The position numbers were made by a program, and so were the translations under genes. Of a stretch of 9,397 nucleotides of DNA, positions 7,629-9,397 are shown piece by piece. Source of the DNA: JBIIUJ01 sp044340025 (GTDB lineage: Bacteria > Pseudomonadota > Alphaproteobacteria > Caulobacterales > Aquidulcibacteraceae); the NCBI GenBank assembly GCA_044340025.1, contig JBIIUJ010000102.1, positions 1 through 9,397 of the forward strand, given 5' to 3'. Position 1 is the stretch's first letter, and each line of letters opens with the position of its first letter. Below the pieces are notes generated by a model that saw only the letters and a list, made by a program, of their open reading frames with translations, did no database searches and had not been told where the DNA came from.

Positions 7629-8210
7629 ATGCGAAAACTGAACCTTGGCTGCGGCTTCGACAAGCGCGACGGCTTCATCAATGCCGATGGGTTCGCCGCC
7701 TGCGCCCCCGATGTTCTGATGGACATCGAGACGACGCCCTGGCCGTTCGAGGATGATGCTTTCGACTACATCCTGATGAAGCACGTGCTCGAACACGTGG
7801 GGGCCGCCTTCGCGGACTTTCGCCGGATCATGCGCGAGCTCTACCGCGTTTGCGCTCCCGGCGGACGGGTGGAAATCCATGTGCCCCACTTCCGCCACGA
7901 CACTTTCTGGGCCGACCCGACGCATGTGCGGGCCTTCACGCCCCTGACCTTCGAGATGATGACCAAGCGGCGCAACGACGACTGGATCGCGCGCCGCGCA
8001 AACATGACCATGCTGGCCTACGCCCTTGGCGTGGACTTCGAAACCGACATCATCGCGGTCAATTATGATCCCGCCTGGATGAAGCGCCTGAACGCCGGCG
8101 AGATCACGCTCGAGGCGCTTCGGGAGCTGTCCCAGAGCCAGGCCAATGTGATCCGCGAGATCAAGGTCCAGATGCTGGCGGTCAAGCCCTGGAGCGGCCC
8201 GCCGGCGTAA
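7629..8210 (+). CDS. Class I SAM-dependent methyltransferase-like protein
   Basis: The 193-residue product has the Methyltransf_11 pattern: LNLGCG at 4 to 9 for SAM binding, an acidic position near Asp20, PDVLMDIETTPWPF at 27 to 40, FDYILMKHVLEHV at 45 to 57 and an APGGR turn at 76 to 80. The block HFRHDTFWADPTHVRAFTP (87 to 105) is typical of small methyltransferases found in glycan, lipid or secondary-metabolite loci. Nothing in the sequence names a substrate. The ATG at 7629 is followed at once by the conserved strand, so the start is well placed although its ribosome site is weak. It follows the deacylase by 113 bases on the same strand; co-transcription is possible but not shown. A functional link to cyanophycin is not evident. 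Confidence 0.82.
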   Translation: MRKLNLGCGFDKRDGFINADGFAACAPDVLMDIETTPWPFEDDAFDYILMKHVLEHVGAAFADFRRIMRELYRVCAPGGRVEIHVPHFRHDTFWADPTHVRAFTPLTFEMMTKRRNDDWIARRANMTMLAYALGVDFETDIIAVNYDPAWMKRLNAGEITLEALRELSQSQANVIREIKVQMLAVKPWSGPPA

Positions 8211-8222
8211 GCGGCACGCTTC

Positions 8223-8266
8223 CGAGGCGGGGCGCCCGGCCTCGCCTTCCGCCCTCAGCGCGGAAG
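8223..8266. terminator. Two adjacent GC-rich hairpins between converging genes
   Basis: CGAGGC (8223 to 8228) pairs with GCCTCG (8239 to 8244) around a 10-base loop. CTTCCGC (8246 to 8252) pairs with GCGGAAG (8260 to 8266) around a 7-base loop. They begin 13 bases after the methyltransferase stop, where the minus-strand kinase remnant converges. No good U-tract follows on either strand, so this may be a weak or factor-assisted bidirectional terminator. Confidence 0.4.
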
Positions 8267-8740
8267 CGGCCTCTTGCGTCTGGAAGATGCGCCAGAGATC
8301 GCAGCGCAGGGCATCATCGTGAACATTGGCGAGGCTGCGCGCGAACGGGCGACGGACGTCTGTATCGGGGACGTCGTGCCCGCTTTCGATCACCCGGCGG
8401 GCGATGCGGCGCAGGCATTCCTCCGGACAGTCGACGAAGAATTACAACAGGCGCACCTGGAAATCGGCGTCTTTGGCCTGCGCGATCAAAGCCTTGTGAC
8501 CCTGACCGGCAAGCGTGGTCTCCATTGCGAACGTCACCCATCGGCGATGAAATCGCGCGTCATGTCCGGCGCAACACGGGCGGCGCGGATGCGTTGCTGA
8601 TCCGGTGCGAGCGGGAAAAGCCCCTGCGCGATCAGGTCCAGATTAACGAGCCGGGTTGAGCCCGAAAGCTCGAGAACACGCGACCCGGCGAAGGTGGTCT
8701 TGCCCACACCGTCGGGCCCGTTAACCAACCAAAGTTGATT
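8235..8740 (-). pseudogene. Zeta-toxin-like P-loop kinase remnant
   Basis: Read on the minus strand, this encodes a broken protein of the zeta toxin-like/COG4185 P-loop kinase family. Frame one starts near 8740 with NQLWLVNGPDGVGKTTFAG (Walker A GPDGVGKTT), then NLDLIAQGLFPLAP, and stops at TGA 8536 to 8534 after DFIADG. Shifting frame at a GGG run (8537 to 8539) restores VTFAMETTLAGQGHKALIAQ, the next expected block. That frame meets TAA at 8444 to 8442 where relatives have an aromatic residue. It then continues FFVDCPEECLRRIARRV, ESGHDVPD and RRPFARSLANVH, all family-typical. One deleted G and one nonsense codon thus disrupt the gene. The natural stop is also missing, so the right limit at about 8235 is approximate. 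No ATG precedes the first block, only TTG at 8728, so the 5' end may be lost at the junction with AT-rich DNA. Without an intact toxin no antitoxin is expected, and none is seen. Confidence 0.78.
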
Positions 8741-8748
8741 TTTTGTCT

Positions 8749-8766
8749 ACCAGTCAACACGCTGGT
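8749..8766. repeat. Short inverted repeat at the 3' end of the nuclease gene
   Basis: ACCAG (8749 to 8753) and CTGGT (8762 to 8766) form a 5-bp stem with an 8-base loop, touching the stop codon of the DUF262 gene. The outer TTAACC (8721 to 8726) and GGTTAA (8764 to 8769) are also inverted to each other. No U-tract follows on the minus strand. It lies exactly where base composition changes, but the repeats are too short to call an insertion end. Confidence 0.25.
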
Positions 8767-9397
8767 TAAAATCGGAGCGGATTCGGCCTACCCATTAAAT
8801 CATATGCAGCATCAACAAGAAGCAAGCTCCTTTTTTTAAGAAAACTCTCATAATCATCCGCGAATAATTCCATCGGAATGAGATTTTCTTTAAGTACTAA
8901 GTCGAGCTGATCCGTCAGCTTTGTCCTGTATGCAGAGGGAGCTCCGCCTCCAACCCGCTTGTTGTCAGCCGACGAAAGTATGCAATAGTTGGCTAATGCG
9001 TTTATTTTCGCCGCCGGGACCTGCTTTTCCTTCAGGAAGGCCTGCGGATAGAGATGGTGAAACTCCGACTTGTTACCTGCAGCCAGAACATCTCCCACTG
9101 ATATTCTTGCGCCATTAACAATTGATCTCGGATTTTGCGCCGCCAACATCAATATAAACGTCTTAGTATTAACTGTACCACTGTTGAACCTTCTTTCAGT
9201 AAATGTACTCGTTGATATATTCACATCGAAACCACCAAGTGCGCTATTTCCTTCGCGAAGCTTTCGGGCTTCTGATATATCGGCCTCCAGATTACGCTTC
9301 GTGCCGCTGCTGTATCGTTGTGAAAACACTGTTCTCCAGAACCACTCTCTTAATATCTTAACCTGATCCCCTGTTAAAGCTGACTGGCGGCTGTCAT
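8766..9397 (-). CDS. DUF262/DUF1524 HNH-nuclease protein (GmrSD-like), C-terminal part
   Basis: The frame is open from the right edge (first whole codon at 9395) to TAA at 8768 to 8766, giving 209 residues without the N-terminus. A GTG at 9329 is internal, because the family-typical LREWFWRTVFSQRYSSGT (about 15 to 32) straddles it. The HNH-like core is FHHLYPQAFL (112 to 121), followed by INALANYCILSSADNKRVGG (131 to 150) and APSAY. This His-His, Asn and Asn pattern is that of the DUF1524 nuclease fold. Related proteins with an N-terminal DUF262 NTPase/ParB-like domain include the GmrSD type IV restriction enzymes, which cut modified phage DNA. The missing upstream half should carry DUF262. 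Low GC and the neighbouring kinase remnant suggest an acquired defence-type segment. Whether this is GmrSD, an SspE-like protein or a stand-alone DUF262 protein cannot be decided from this fragment. Confidence 0.75.
   Translation of the reverse strand, partial: DSRQSALTGDQVKILREWFWRTVFSQRYSSGTKRNLEADISEARKLREGNSALGGFDVNISTSTFTERRFNSGTVNTKTFILMLAAQNPRSIVNGARISVGDVLAAGNKSEFHHLYPQAFLKEKQVPAAKINALANYCILSSADNKRVGGGAPSAYRTKLTDQLDLVLKENLIPMELFADDYESFLKKRSLLLVDAAYDLMGRPNPLRF

Larger units (their letters stand above)
8741..9397. other. AT-rich segment, probably horizontally acquired
   Basis: From about 8740 to the right edge the sequence is clearly AT-richer. Two hand-counted 60-base lines give 37 and 43 percent GC, against about 70 percent or more in a sampled cphA line. 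The change is sharp and falls between the kinase remnant and the DUF262 gene. No integrase, transposase, tRNA or direct repeat is visible, so the mechanism of entry is unknown. Confidence 0.6.

Noticed and set aside
7419..8393. 324-codon minus-strand frame starting in the kinase remnant
   Set aside because: Only its first 50 or so residues are real kinase homology (after the nonsense codon). The remainder is antisense to the methyltransferase and the deacylase end.
8274..8600. 108-codon plus-strand frame
   Set aside because: It is antisense to the kinase pseudogene, whose minus-strand translation matches a known family across the same bases.
1..9397. CRISPR arrays, tRNA or rRNA genes, insertion sequences
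   Set aside because: I saw no regularly spaced repeats, no cloverleaf or rRNA-like stretches and no transposase-like protein in any frame.

Overview
This window looks like chromosomal DNA from a high-GC bacterium. Codon use, long antisense shadow frames and gene content suggest an alphaproteobacterium, but that placement is inference; no rRNA, tRNA or other marker gene is present. Most of the window (about 1 to 8730) is strongly GC-rich. The right end (about 8740 to 9397) is clearly AT-richer and looks foreign.

The centre is a cyanophycin (multi-L-arginyl-poly-L-aspartate) storage locus. On the minus strand, reading right to left, cyanophycin synthetase CphA (6264 to 3460) is followed after 20 bases by a large two-domain cyanophycinase (3439 to 1235). 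After a further 82 bases comes an FMN-dependent nitronate-monooxygenase-like oxidoreductase (1152 to 172), then the first codons of an exported protein that runs off the left edge (46 to 1). Divergent from cphA, across a 97-base gap, is a zinc-dependent deacylase of the aspartoacylase/succinylglutamate desuccinylase (M14, COG3608-like) family (6361 to 7515). A small SAM-dependent methyltransferase (7629 to 8210) follows it. CphA would build the Asp-Arg polymer and the cyanophycinase would cut it to beta-Asp-Arg dipeptides. The enzyme that splits the dipeptide is not an obvious isoaspartyl dipeptidase here, so the divergent deacylase is a candidate for that or a related step.

The most unusual protein is the cyanophycinase. 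It consists of two tandem S51-type domains that align with an almost constant offset of 386 residues. The first keeps the Ser-His-Glu catalytic set. In the second, Ser is replaced by Gly and His by Asn, and the GGDQ motif has become GGNQ. That makes it a built-in pseudoenzyme domain, perhaps for polymer binding or regulation.

The right end holds remnants of accessory or defence DNA. There is a zeta-toxin-like P-loop kinase pseudogene (about 8740 to 8235) inactivated by a frameshift and a nonsense codon. Next to it, in AT-rich sequence, is the C-terminal part of a DUF262/DUF1524 (GmrSD-like) HNH-nuclease protein that continues beyond the right edge with no start in the window.
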